Source: Paludibacter propionicigenes
GTDB taxonomy: Bacteria > Bacteroidota > Bacteroidia > Bacteroidales > JAIFNL01
Reading direction: 5' to 3'
NCBI GenBank assembly: GCA_020721325.1
Contig: DYNA01000007.1
Span: forward strand, 1 to 51,869
Length of the DNA: 51,869 nucleotides
A program made the position numbers and the translations under genes. Below the pieces are notes generated by a model, which saw only the letters and a program-made list of their open reading frames with translations, searched no databases and was not told the DNA's origin. This document shows positions 9,689 through 19,300 of the stretch, in pieces (within the stretch, counting starts at the first letter, position 1; each line of letters starts with the position of its first letter).

Positions 9689-10795
9689 TTAAAGCCTATT
9701 GTAAACGCTCAATAATTCTTTTTCTTCGTTTTCCCAAGTGTATTCTTGGGCAGCCAATTTCAAATTTTCTTTCCAAATTTGCCTTTTTGCTTCATCATTT
9801 AGCATTTCATCTAAAATTTGAGTTATCTCCATAATACTAAAACCATTGATTTTATGCCCAATGTCGTATTGTTTTAAAACTAAACTCATTTCGGGCAAAT
9901 CGGAAATTAAAACCGGAATTTGAGCTTTAATGTAGTCAAAAAGTCTATTGGGCAATACATACCGATAGCTCAAACCCCTGTCTTCTTGCAATGCAATGCC
10001 TACATCAGCCATTTGAGTATATGCAAAAAGCGAACTAAACGAGATTTTTGATAAAAACATAACTTTTTTAGTGAGATGCAAATCAATGGTTAATTGTTTG
10101 AGTTGTTGTTTAATATCGCCATCGCCAATAATTACAAACAGCGCATTTTCAATGTTTTTCATGGCTCTGATAACATATTCCAAACCGCGTCCCACATTTA
10201 AAGCACCTTGATATAAAATGATTTTTTTCTCTCCAAAAATTTCGCTTTTATTTAATTTAAAAGTTGGAATTTCTTTAAGTGGAAAATTGCGAACTACTTT
10301 CATATCTAAATTGTAAAGTCGCTTATATTCAGAGGCTATTGATTGGCAAACGGTATAAGAATGTTTTACTTTAGGCAAAATAAAACGCTCTATCATCAGC
10401 CAAACTTTTCGGGCATTTCTACCGATGAGTTCCGGCACTTCGGTAAAATATTCGTGCGAGTCGTAAACCAATTTTTTTTGCGTAAGCAAAGTAGCCAAAT
10501 AACCGGCTAAAAGTGTATCCAAATCGTTTGAAACAACAATTTGATGCTTTGAAAACAATAAATAAATAAATAATCGCAGATTAAATTCGGCATAAAACAA
10601 AAAACCACGTTTAAAAATCATGCGAAAACGCAAAGTTTTGTATTTTCGCGGTGGAATACCGTGTGTATTTTTAAATTTTGTACCCAAAAGATGTACTTCA
10701 TAGCCTTCATTGGTTAGCGAAAGGCACACTTTATTCATTCTTTGGTCAGAAAGTAAGTCATTAATGACAGTGAGTATAATTCTTTTTTTTGTCAT
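9689..10795 (-). CDS. Glycosyltransferase family 4 (GT-B fold)
   Basis: The 368-aa protein has two Rossmann-like halves of a GT-B enzyme. The N-terminal acceptor half starts with RIILTVINDLLSDQRMNKV; the hinge leads to a nucleotide-sugar half with LYQGALNVGRGLEYVIRA and FVIIGDGD. Near residues 255-285 is the EDRGLSYRYVLPNRLFDYI region, where GT4 enzymes bind the donor phosphate. Donor and acceptor cannot be told from sequence. It stands alone, not in a visible polysaccharide cluster. Its 3' end overlaps the flank of repeat R2. Confidence 0.85.
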   Translation of the reverse strand: MTKKRIILTVINDLLSDQRMNKVCLSLTNEGYEVHLLGTKFKNTHGIPPRKYKTLRFRMIFKRGFLFYAEFNLRLFIYLLFSKHQIVVSNDLDTLLAGYLATLLTQKKLVYDSHEYFTEVPELIGRNARKVWLMIERFILPKVKHSYTVCQSIASEYKRLYNLDMKVVRNFPLKEIPTFKLNKSEIFGEKKIILYQGALNVGRGLEYVIRAMKNIENALFVIIGDGDIKQQLKQLTIDLHLTKKVMFLSKISFSSLFAYTQMADVGIALQEDRGLSYRYVLPNRLFDYIKAQIPVLISDLPEMSLVLKQYDIGHKINGFSIMEITQILDEMLNDEAKRQIWKENLKLAAQEYTWENEEKELLSVYNRL

Positions 10796-10889
10796 TTTTA
10801 TTTTTTATAAAAAAAAAATTTCAACAAAAAAACATAAAAAATACGGTATATGAAAATATTTTTTTACTTTTGAGTTTTAAAATATTTAC

Positions 10890-10936
10890 AAAAATCGGCA
10901 AGTTATTGTATCAATTTATTAATAAACAGCTTGTTG
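10890..10936 (+). repeat. Dispersed repeat family R1, copy 1
   Basis: Shares TTGTATCAATTT-TTAATAAAC and flanks with 32854-32899 (+) and 51545-51584 (-). Copy 1 and the minus-strand copy agree through TTAATAAACAGCTTGTTG. All copies are intergenic. Confidence 0.7.
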
Positions 10937-11095
10937 AACATTAATTTGTACTTATTTTACAAAAAATAAAAAAACAATGAACATCAATCAATTAAAGACC
11001 AACTTTCGGACTTAAAGTATGAGTTCAATCTAAAAAAACTTTTTTTTTATGTAAAATTGTAAAAGCACTAAGTTATAATTAATTGAAATATAAAA

Positions 11096-11257
11096 CTTTG
11101 CGTCTTTGCGTCTTTGCGTCTTTGCGTGAATTTTTTGTTTTTAACTTTTTTAGACTAAACTCAGGTATTTGATAAAAAAACTTTGCGTCTTTGCGTCTTT
11201 GCGTGAATTTTTTGTTTTTAACTTTTTTAGACTAAACTCAGGTATTTGATAAAAAAA
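11096..11257. repeat. Tandem duplication carrying CTTTGCGT octamers
   Basis: An 85-base unit (11096-11180) is followed directly by a 77-base copy (11181-11257). They are identical except that the first has four CTTTGCGT octamers and the second three. The same octamer appears reversed near 43796-43820. It ends 20 bases before the next start codon, so it may hold that gene's leader or promoter. Confidence 0.85.
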
Positions 11258-11277
11258 TTTCTTTAAAATATAAAAAA

Positions 11278-12948
11278 ATGAGAACAATTAAAAGCACTGC
11301 TTTACTTTTAATTTTGGTTGTTTATTTGGTTTCGTGCCAAGAATTGACCGATAAATTGAACAATAAAAAATCGACCCCAAACACTGAAAACGCTCTGGAA
11401 GATGACGAACCGCAAGAAGATGACGAAGAATGGCAAGACGAAAAAGACACAGCCCAAAGTAGTGAAAATCAAGAAGAATTGAGTTTTCACGAAGAGCTTT
11501 ACGGAAAAAATACAGAAAGTAAGGATTACGAGAAATTAGCCATAGATGATTATAACAATCAGATAGCTAAGTTTATAGCCGGATTGGAAAGTCAAAAATA
11601 TTCCGATTTGCAAACCAAACCGTTTTATCAAAGTCATAAATCGAACATTCAGCAGGCTTGGGCAAGAACCGAAAGTGAAGATTTAGAGCCAATTACGCGC
11701 TGGACTCGCGAAAACGCCATTGCTGGAAATCCGCAATACACGGCTACGGTTTTTTATCCGTTTTCGGGTCCCGATATTTTGTATGCCAATGCTTTTTTTC
11801 CGTTTGCACAAAATTATGTTTTGGTAGGTTTAGAAAAAATTGGCAGTTTGCCTCACATAGAAAGTCTTTCGCAAGATGCTGTTAATGAATACTTAACCGG
11901 AATTAGAGCTTCGCAACGATATTTGAACAAACACGGTTATTACATGACTACTCACATGCAAAAAGATTTTGCACAATCGGAGCTTAATGGAACTATTCAC
12001 TTGATTTTGTATTATTTAGCCTTAACAAAGCACGAAATTTTGGGAGTAGAGGAAATTGCCGTAAACAATTATGGCACGGTTACCGAAAAACAATTGGGGA
12101 ATATTCGCGGAATTAGAGTTGATTTTTCAACAGAAAACCTTAAAAATAAGCAAAGTGTATATTATTTTAAGCTTGATTTGTCGAATGAAAACATGGTAAA
12201 TAATGAAGGATTTTTACGTTTTCTTTCCAATCAATTCGATTTGCATACGTACATGAAATCAGCTTCTTACATTTTGCACGATTCGCATTTTAGTACTGTT
12301 TGCGATTTTATTCTTTCCAAAAGCATAAAAATTTTGCAAGACGACACGGGCGTTCCGTATTACAAATTTAAGAAAACTCCTTTTGAATTGACTCTTTTTG
12401 GAAAATATACATCAACCATTAAAGATTTTAAAAACCATTATCAGCCGGAGCTTAAAAAAGCACTCGATTTGCAAGAGAATAAGCACGAATTGCCATTTAT
12501 TGTGGGTTATAGCTCGTGGTTGGGCGAAACTTTGCTTATGTATGCTACCAAAAACAAGGAAGAGGCAAAGCTTTTAGCCGAAAAAGAGAAAACCAAAAAG
12601 AAGGAAACCATTGCTTCTACCAACGAAAAAAATGTGGTAAAAAATGAAGTAAAAAATGAAGTAAATTCGGAAAAAACGCCGGCGCGAAAACTGGTATATA
12701 AAGTACAATTTCTTTTTTCGGCAAAATATTTTAAAGAAGGTTCTCCGGAATTTAAAGGATTGAAAAATGTAGGTTATTACCAAGAAAATGGTGCTTACAA
12801 ATACACCATTGGCAATGAAATTTCGTCTCAAGATTGCATTTTACTCAAGAAAAAAGCAGTAGAAGCGGGCTTTGAAGATGCTTTTATTGTGGCTTTTTTC
12901 GACGAAAAAAGAATCAGTTTGCACACAGCTAAAAAAATAAGCAATTGA
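11278..12948 (+). CDS. Lipoprotein with C-terminal SPOR-like domain
   Basis: The signal peptide ends in a lipobox (LVSCQE, Cys20), followed by a very acidic Asp/Glu-rich linker to about residue 75. Residues 90-430 are an unassigned folded region. A Lys/Glu-rich linker with repeated KNEV (about 435-470) leads to the last 85 residues, which begin YKVQFLFSA and alternate like a SPOR (peptidoglycan-binding) domain. SPOR domains bind denuded glycan at division sites, so envelope location is likely; the specific job is unknown. ATG follows an A-rich leader with no Shine-Dalgarno. The SPOR call rests on pattern only. Confidence 0.75.
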   Translation: MRTIKSTALLLILVVYLVSCQELTDKLNNKKSTPNTENALEDDEPQEDDEEWQDEKDTAQSSENQEELSFHEELYGKNTESKDYEKLAIDDYNNQIAKFIAGLESQKYSDLQTKPFYQSHKSNIQQAWARTESEDLEPITRWTRENAIAGNPQYTATVFYPFSGPDILYANAFFPFAQNYVLVGLEKIGSLPHIESLSQDAVNEYLTGIRASQRYLNKHGYYMTTHMQKDFAQSELNGTIHLILYYLALTKHEILGVEEIAVNNYGTVTEKQLGNIRGIRVDFSTENLKNKQSVYYFKLDLSNENMVNNEGFLRFLSNQFDLHTYMKSASYILHDSHFSTVCDFILSKSIKILQDDTGVPYYKFKKTPFELTLFGKYTSTIKDFKNHYQPELKKALDLQENKHELPFIVGYSSWLGETLLMYATKNKEEAKLLAEKEKTKKKETIASTNEKNVVKNEVKNEVNSEKTPARKLVYKVQFLFSAKYFKEGSPEFKGLKNVGYYQENGAYKYTIGNEISSQDCILLKKKAVEAGFEDAFIVAFFDEKRISLHTAKKISN

Positions 12949-13297
12949 TTGCAGGCGTGTGGTTTAGCTTAAAATTGGTTGTTAAGGTGTTTTAAAAAGA
13001 AAACGGGCAAAAGTTTGCATTTTAAAACTGAAAGAGCGAGGTAACTTATCGATTATTTAACTTCATTTAATTCAAAATTTGAGAGTTATCGGATTAATCT
13101 GTTAAAAAAACAAATAAATCCGCTTTATGGTCATAATCAACTTCAAATACTTTTATAATATCTGAATTGGACTTGTCTGATTGAAAAATTACTGGCATAA
13201 TTAATTGTTTTAGAATGTTAATATTTCTGCAAATTCTCTTAATTCGCAGCAAACAAAAACTACACAAATAGTACCGTAAAAAAAATAAAATTATTTT
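12949..13297. other. Intergenic, possible remnant of a small gene
   Basis: On the minus strand 13094-13200 encodes a short protein-like tail (MPVIFQSDKSNSDIIKVFEV...) whose upstream frame runs into the repeat array. It could be a decayed or tiny gene; nothing else is seen. Confidence 0.3.
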
Positions 13298-14107
13298 GGT
13301 ATAGTTATCACCAAAACACCTTACAAACTCAAAAAAAAGTGCAGGTATCGTTATCACCAAAACACCTTACAAACTCAAAAAAAAGTGCAGGTATAATTAT
13401 CACCAAAATAACCTACAAATTGAAAAAAAAAGTACAGGTATAATTATCACCAAGTCGTTGTTTCTGTTGCAATATATCAGGTATAGTTATCACCAAGCCA
13501 TCGTTTCTCGTGCAACATAGCTGTTATAACTATCACAAGCCCTTCGTTTCTGTTACAAAGTATCAGTTACAACGTTACCACGCATTTTTTCGAGTTGCAA
13601 GGTATCAGTTATAACGCTACCAAGCACTTTTCAGAACTGAAACATAGCCGATAACATCTATACCAAGCCATTGCAAGTCTGAAAAATGCGTGGTAACGTT
13701 ATCACAAGCCCATTGTAACAGAAACGATGGGCTTGTGATAACGTTACCAAGTATGTTATTTTTCTTAAAAAGGGCAGGTAACGTTATAACAGCTATGTTG
13801 CAACACGAAAAAATGCGAGGTATAGTTATAACTGACCTATATTTTTTTGAAAAAGTATTAGGTATAGTTATTTTTGGCTATTTTCAAGAAAAACGAGTGC
13901 AGGTAGCGTTGTATTTCTATTATTGCAACACCCAAAAAAACTCTTGGTAACGTTATCACCGATATTTTGCATTTTTTGAAAAAATGTAAATAAAGTTAGG
14001 TAGCGTTGTATTTTTTTTTTTGCAAAATCCGAAAAAAACTTTTGGTAAGCTTGTATTTTTTTCTTTGCAAAATCCCAAAAAAACTTTTGGTATGATTGTA
14101 TTTTTTT
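13298..14107 (+). repeat. Array of about 19 degenerate 41-53 bp units with a GGTAnnGTTATCACC core
   Basis: Core starts occur at 13298, 13344, 13390, 13437, 13480, 13523, 13566, 13608, 13650, 13692, (inverted, 13732), 13777, 13819, 13861, 13902, 13946, 13999, 14044 and 14089. Each unit is a roughly 17-base core (GGTATAGTTATCACCAA or GGTAACGTTATCACAAG) plus a looser roughly 26-base part, often with GTTTCTGTTGCAAC-like sequence. Units 1 and 2 are almost identical; later units diverge, and after 13900 the second half becomes TTTGCAAAATCC-AAAAAAACTT. No gene lies inside. Whether it binds a protein, is transcribed or is a plain minisatellite is unknown. Confidence 0.85.
13691..13749. repeat. Perfect 23-bp inverted repeat inside the array
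   Basis: Bases 13691-13713 are exactly complementary to 13727-13749 around a 13-base loop (TGTAACAGAAACG). It is made by core 10 facing an inverted core 11, the only inverted unit of the array. Confidence 0.9.
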
Positions 14108-14113
14108 GGGGGG

Positions 14114-14181
14114 AGTGATACAGGTGACTTCGAGTCATCGTATCACTTGCACAGGGCAGTTTCGCTCAAAGCGACTCTGCC
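14114..14181. repeat. Two adjacent REP-like hairpins
   Basis: AGTGATAC...TATCACT (14114-14147) is followed by GGCAG-TTTCGCT-CAA-AGCGA-CTCTGCC (14155-14181). The second shares AAGCGAC-C-GCCAG with the hairpin at 48455-48485. They lie downstream of the minus-strand LVIVD gene and may help end its transcript. Confidence 0.65.
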
Positions 14182-14228
14182 AGCTATATTTGATAAAAAT
14201 AAAATTTGCAATTAGGATTGTTTTAATT

Positions 14229-15524
14229 CTATTCTACATTGCCCTGTTCAACGGCTATTTTGCTCAGAAGTTTTATATTTTGCAAGTCCGAAAAATCGTA
14301 TTGATACAAACCATCTGCGCCAATGGCTACAAGCAAATGATTGAGCGGAATAACATCGTACATGTTAATCTCTTCAAAATGAGCTAACAAATTGCTTGAA
14401 ATAGTGAGTGGGTCGGTGGCATCATAGACTTTAAGCCCTTGGTCGCCATCGCAAATAAAAAGCGTATTGTTTACACCAATTCCCAATCCGTGTGGCGAGG
14501 TCATCGGATAAGTTTTTAGCAAAATGGGGTTTTTAATATCGGTAATATCAATTACATCGAGCTGATTTTCAAAACCTCCGCAGGCTGTGCCTCCTCTCAG
14601 GGTAACGTAAGCCGTGTTTCCTTTTACCACCACAGGGTCGCACGAGCGAGCGTGTTCAAAACCCGATAAATAAGTTGGCTTAGCGGCATCAAAAATATTG
14701 TACACTTGCATTCCGGTTTGTGTTCCCACAAAAAGTTTGTCGCCCGAAATAAAAACCGTTTCGGCTATGGCACGGGTGGTTATTTTTTCAACCGAAGTGA
14801 AGGTTTGATTAGAAGAAATATCAAAAATTTCCAATTCATAATTTTTCAAAACATAAAAATAATTTTGATAAATAATAAATCGCGCCATAGAACCTCCAAC
14901 TCCACCGCCCGATGCTTCAGCCGGAGCTGATATCCAACCGCCTTCGTTGGCAGAGTAATCCATTTTTTCAAAAAATACAAAATTATCCAAATTGTAATTT
15001 ACGGTATCGGTAACGGTTTCTACTTTCCAATCAATTACAACGCCCTTGTTTTCATCGAGTTGGGCAATCGGATACAGATAATCGATTTCGGGCATAATGT
15101 ACGGAAAAACATTTTCTACGCGGCTCACTTCGCGCAAATTGTTGAAATCGGAAATATCAATAGAAACTAAATCGACATAACTATCGGCGTACAAAAGATT
15201 GTCTTTGATAGCCATATCCACATTGCCCGGAATATTGATAAACGCATGATGTACCGGATTTGCGGGGTTTGAGTTGTCGTAAACATGTATGCCTTTTTGC
15301 TGTTCGTTTACAAAAATGTAATTGTTATAGAAATAAATTTTTCCCGGAACTTTTAAAATGGCATCATTGGGTTGTTGGCTCACATTTACCGAAGCCCGCA
15401 GGTCGGCATAAGACATGTAAACCGGCGTGTAAGCTGTATAAGTGCGTTTTGTAATCATTTTGTCTTCGCACGAAGCAAAAAGAAAAAACACCATTAATAA
15501 TTGCAATAAATTTTTTGTTTTCAT
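14229..15524 (-). CDS. LVIVD-repeat lipoprotein (predicted beta-propeller)
   Basis: The signal peptide ends FLFASC with a lipobox Cys at about residue 19. Residues 45-425 are repeated blade-like units of the LVIVD type: GIHVYDNSNPANPVHHAFI, LEIFDISSNQTFTSVEKI, MQVYNIFDAAKPTYLSGF, LDVIDITDIKNPILLKTY, LKVYDATDPLTI, LYQYDFSDLQNIKLLSKI. The protein is probably a surface or periplasmic propeller; the ligand is unknown. It is monocistronic between the repeat array and an AT-rich region. Length 431 aa fits the family. Confidence 0.88.
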   Translation of the reverse strand: MKTKNLLQLLMVFFLFASCEDKMITKRTYTAYTPVYMSYADLRASVNVSQQPNDAILKVPGKIYFYNNYIFVNEQQKGIHVYDNSNPANPVHHAFINIPGNVDMAIKDNLLYADSYVDLVSIDISDFNNLREVSRVENVFPYIMPEIDYLYPIAQLDENKGVVIDWKVETVTDTVNYNLDNFVFFEKMDYSANEGGWISAPAEASGGGVGGSMARFIIYQNYFYVLKNYELEIFDISSNQTFTSVEKITTRAIAETVFISGDKLFVGTQTGMQVYNIFDAAKPTYLSGFEHARSCDPVVVKGNTAYVTLRGGTACGGFENQLDVIDITDIKNPILLKTYPMTSPHGLGIGVNNTLFICDGDQGLKVYDATDPLTISSNLLAHFEEINMYDVIPLNHLLVAIGADGLYQYDFSDLQNIKLLSKIAVEQGNVE

Positions 15525-15961
15525 TATCTCATTTTTTTTAAGTAATATTTTTTTTTCTATTAACCGATACGAAAATTAAACTTAAAACGCTGCAAAATAT
15601 TTCTTTTTGATAAAAAAAAATCAAAAAAAGAATGTGAAAGCTTTTTTAAATCATGCAAAACAATTTCAGTTATATTCTGAAAGGTCTTTTTTTATTAATG
15701 TTTTCACAAATTTTAAATTTGTTTTTTTTAAGAATTTTTATTATTTTTAAGGTGTTAAAAAATTCATTTTAAAATTGTTTTCATTTGAAATTGAATTATT
15801 TATCTCAAAAATAAATTAAAAATTGTATTATTTTTCCAAAAACTTAAAATTCTAATTGAAAGTATTTTAGTCATAAAAATGAAAAAGACAGTTCGTCTGA
15901 AATATTGTATAAAAAATTTAATTTCAAACATTTACTTATTAACTTTTATAAGAATAAATTT
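15525..15961. other. AT-rich divergent promoter region
   Basis: It separates the minus-strand LVIVD gene and the plus-strand small PID-tail gene. It consists of A/T tracts; no clear TAnnTTTG box or other structure was identified. Confidence 0.5.
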
Positions 15962-16168
15962 ATGAAAAAATTCTTTTTATTGTTCATTTTTACATTTCTC
16001 TTTGGAGTTTTCAATTCTTTTGCTCCACCTCCAGACCCACCAGACGACCCGGGCGACCCAATTACCGACCCGTCAGCCGTTCCTATTGATGGTGGATTGA
16101 TTTTTTTAGCCGCAGCAGGAGCTGCTTATGCGGCTAAAAAAATTAAAGACAAAAAAGATACTCAATAA
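15962..16168 (+). CDS. Small exported protein with PID-type C-terminal sorting tail
   Basis: The 68-aa product has a signal peptide (MKKFFLLFIFTFLFGVFNSF), an acidic Pro/Asp-rich middle (PPPDPPDDPGDPITDP), then VPIDGGLIFLAAAGAAYAAK followed by Lys residues. The PIDGG + short hydrophobic helix + basic end is the layout of the PID-CTERM sorting signal described in Bacteroidota, thought to be processed by a dedicated membrane system. Almost nothing lies between the two signals, so the mature product would be about 25 residues. I use the ATG at 15962 because it starts the signal peptide; an in-frame start 57 bases upstream would bury it. Confidence 0.75.
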   Translation: MKKFFLLFIFTFLFGVFNSFAPPPDPPDDPGDPITDPSAVPIDGGLIFLAAAGAAYAAKKIKDKKDTQ

Positions 16169-16243
16169 AACGGGTTTATTTATTTTGTGGGGAAAAATGA
16201 ATTTTATTTTTTCCTGCATATACTGCAAACGGTTTAATTATTT

Positions 16244-16277
16244 AACTTTTCCAAAGTTCTAAAACTTTGGAAAAGTT
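16244..16277. repeat. Perfect 15-bp hairpin, with a related repeat 85 bases on
   Basis: AACTTTTCCAAAGTT (16244-16258) pairs exactly with 16263-16277. It is followed by TCGTTTGTAGATT, and 16343-16371 repeats the motif (GAACTTTGGCAAAGTAGC then CGTTTGTAGATT). Both lie between the convergent ends of the PID-tail and caspase genes and could end transcription, though no strong T-run follows. Confidence 0.7.
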
Positions 16278-16386
16278 GTCGTTTGTAGATTTTGAATGGT
16301 TATAATTTGAGCTTTTATTTTTATGTAATTGTTTTGTAATTAGAACTTTGGCAAAGTAGCCGTTTGTAGATTATCTAATTTTAAAA

Positions 16387-19300
16387 TTACTTTTGGAGTA
16401 AAATAAGCGGAAAATCCTGTCCAAAGCCAAAGCTTACCGGATATTGAGCTTTGCCTTTGTATTTTTCGGAAAGTTCGGGAACATTTTCGTTTACAAACGT
16501 GCTGATTTCTTGAACCGTTATTTTTTTGTCCAAACCTAAGTTTTCGGCTTTGCCTTGCAAGGCGTATAAAATGGAATAAGTGAATACGCCATGCCCCAAA
16601 GTACCAAATTCAGCGGCAAATTGCTCTGTAGTAGAAGCCGTTAGCCAAAATGTGCCGGTGCTTCGTGCCAATTGTGCAATTGCCTTTTCTTCAGCCACAT
16701 TGCCCATTGAAATCAAAGTTTCTAACAAACCGCCCGAATGACAAGCATCGAATACAAACATCTGCTTGCGTGCTTTTATTTCTTTTGAAAAAACTTTTAA
16801 ATTTCGCGCCGAAATGGCTTTGTTTTCCAATTCTTGAGTCGATTGGTTTACGTTGGTTAAATCGTAAGGAACTAAAAAGAACTGAGATTGAGCATCTTGG
16901 CTCATTATTCCATGTCCGGCATAGTAAAAAATAAAGACATCTTCGGGTTTTACTTTGCTTTTCAAAAGTTGCATTTGCTCTTGAATTTTGGCAAAACTTG
17001 CATTTTCATTGCCTAAAAAAACGGTTTCTATTTTTTCAAACAAACTTTTACTTCCCAATTCTAATTCTTTTTGAAACGAAGTAGCATCGGCTAAAGCATA
17101 ATTGAGCTTATAATCAGGGTTTTGATATTCATTAATTCCTACCACCAACATATAAAGCGATGTAGTGGACTGATTGCCATTAAAGTAAACATCTATTTCT
17201 TGCGGCACGGCTTCTACCTGTTCGGTGTTAAACGCCGTAATTTTCAGTGTGTTTTTTCCATTGAGAAGTTGAATTTTTATTTTTTTAGTGTGAACCTCGC
17301 CTACATCTAAAAAATCGTCCGATTCAATGAGTTTTTGATTGTGAAAAACCCGTATTTCGCTCACTCCCGTACCTTTGTCGTAAACATCTGCCCACAATTC
17401 AATTTCTTGAGTGGTAGCCAAAAGTTCACCTTTTTCGTTTTGCCGAAAGGTTTTGGTTTCTTTATTTGGCGAAATAATTTTTATTTCCGGCGGAAGTTTT
17501 ACCTCAATTTTCGGTTCAACCGTTTCTACTAAATTTTCACCATTAACGTAATCGAAATCGCTTACCGCAAAAATTGTTTCAAACAAGCGCGGTGTAAAAT
17601 ATTGTTCGTAAAAACTTTCCAAAGGAACAATTTGACCGTTTTGTAAATAAAAAAGCAAATCAATACCGGCTGGAGTGCCGTCAAATTTGCCCGAAGGCGT
17701 AACGGCAATAAAATCTTTAGAGTCGCTCATGCTGTAAAGTCTAAGCAATTCGGTGCCGTTTTGAGAACTCCAAAACCGAATGGTAGCATCGGAAGCCGCC
17801 GAAGCAATCCTTCTGCCGTCGGGCGAAAATTCAACATCAAATACTTTTGCAGTGTGTCCGGTTAACGTTTTTTCCAAAGTGCCATTGTTTACATTCCAGA
17901 TTTTGAGCGTGTTATCGTGGCTTGCCGAAACCAATTGGTTTCCATTTGGGTTAAAACTTAAACTCACCACTTTGTCGGTATGCCCGTTGAATTGAAAAAC
18001 GGTTTTTCCGGTTTCTACTTCCCAAAGGCGCACCGAATTATCCCAACTGCCTGTGGCTAAATATTTTCCGTTGGGGCTAAAAGCTACGCATTCCACATAG
18101 CCTTTATGCCCAATGTATTTGAACAATTCGTTTCCGGTTTGAGTATCGTAAAGTCGTGCCGAACCGTCCCACGAAGCAATGGCAAAACTTTTGCCGTCAG
18201 GCGAAAAAACAATGTCGCTTACAATGTCGTTTATATTGGCTGTTCGCAGAATTTGTTTGCCGGTTTCGGCATCGAAAAGTGCCGTTTCTTGATAATTTGT
18301 AGCGGCAATGATTTTGCTATCGGGGCTAATATCGAGGGCGGTAGCTCCAAATACAAAATTCCCCATGGTCTTGGTAACTTGCTTTTTAGACAAATCCCAA
18401 TAGTTCAATACATTAGATGCACTTCCGCTAACCATAAATTTTTGATTGGGACTGAATTTTAAGCACAAAACACTTTTATTGTCGGCTTTTAAAGGTTTCA
18501 AGTCTTTGCTATTTTGGGTATTCCAAATTTTAATGGAACTATTTGAACTGCCCGAAGCCAAAAAGCCTCCATCGGCACTAAAATTGATACACAAAATGTC
18601 TTCGCTATATCCTTTGAACTGTTTAATGAGCGTTCCATCAGCAATTTGTCTAATATTAATTTCGGCTTGAGCATTTCCGATTGCAATTTCTTTTCCGCTT
18701 TCGCTAAAAAGAAGGGAAAATACCACCGAATTTTCTAAAATAGTTAAAAGTTTTGTGCCTTTTTGCCAATCCCAAATGATGACGGTTTTATCGGCGGAGG
18801 CTGTTGCCAAAAATTGATTGTTGGGACTAAAACGCACGCTCCAAACCTCTTGCGTGTGTCCTTTAAGAACGGTTTGCAATTCGCCTGTTTCTGAGTTCCA
18901 AACGGCAACATTTTTGTCGCGGCTTCCGGCAGCTACCCATTTTGAGTTCGGGCTAAAAGCAAGGGCTGCACTGCTCAAGGAAAGCCCCACGAGCGGTCTA
19001 AGCAATTCATTGTTTTGAGCGTTCCAGAGTTTGATTTTATTCTCCCAACTGCTTGTTACAAAATATTTTCCATCGGGCGAAAGGGCAATATTTTCAACCC
19101 AACTGCTGTGTGCTGAAAGCGTGTTCAGATTTTCTCCGGTTTGAGCGTTCCAAATTTTGACCGTTCCGTCTGCTATTGCGGTATAAATTTTAGAACCGTC
19201 TGCACTGTAAGCCACAGCATTAACGGGCATCATTTGTTTTGCAAATTGCATCATTTCGGTTTCTGAATCTACGCTCCAAAGGCGAATGGTTTGGTCGGCA

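Larger units (their letters stand above)
10796..11277. other. Intergenic region with two repeat types
   Basis: Contains repeat R1 copy 1 (10890-10936) and the CTTTGCGT tandem duplication (11096-11257). No gene is supported. Confidence 0.6.

Noticed and set aside
9388-9834. 148-codon open frame upstream of the GHKL gene
   Set aside because: It is formed by repeat R2 and the antisense end of the glycosyltransferase gene.
13690-13950. 86-codon open frame inside the repeat array
   Set aside because: It is simply repeat units read in one frame; composition follows the repeats.
13298-14107. Possible CRISPR array
   Set aside because: The conserved core is about 17 bases and drifts from unit to unit, spacing varies from 41 to 53, the intervening parts are related to each other, one unit is inverted, and no cas gene is near.
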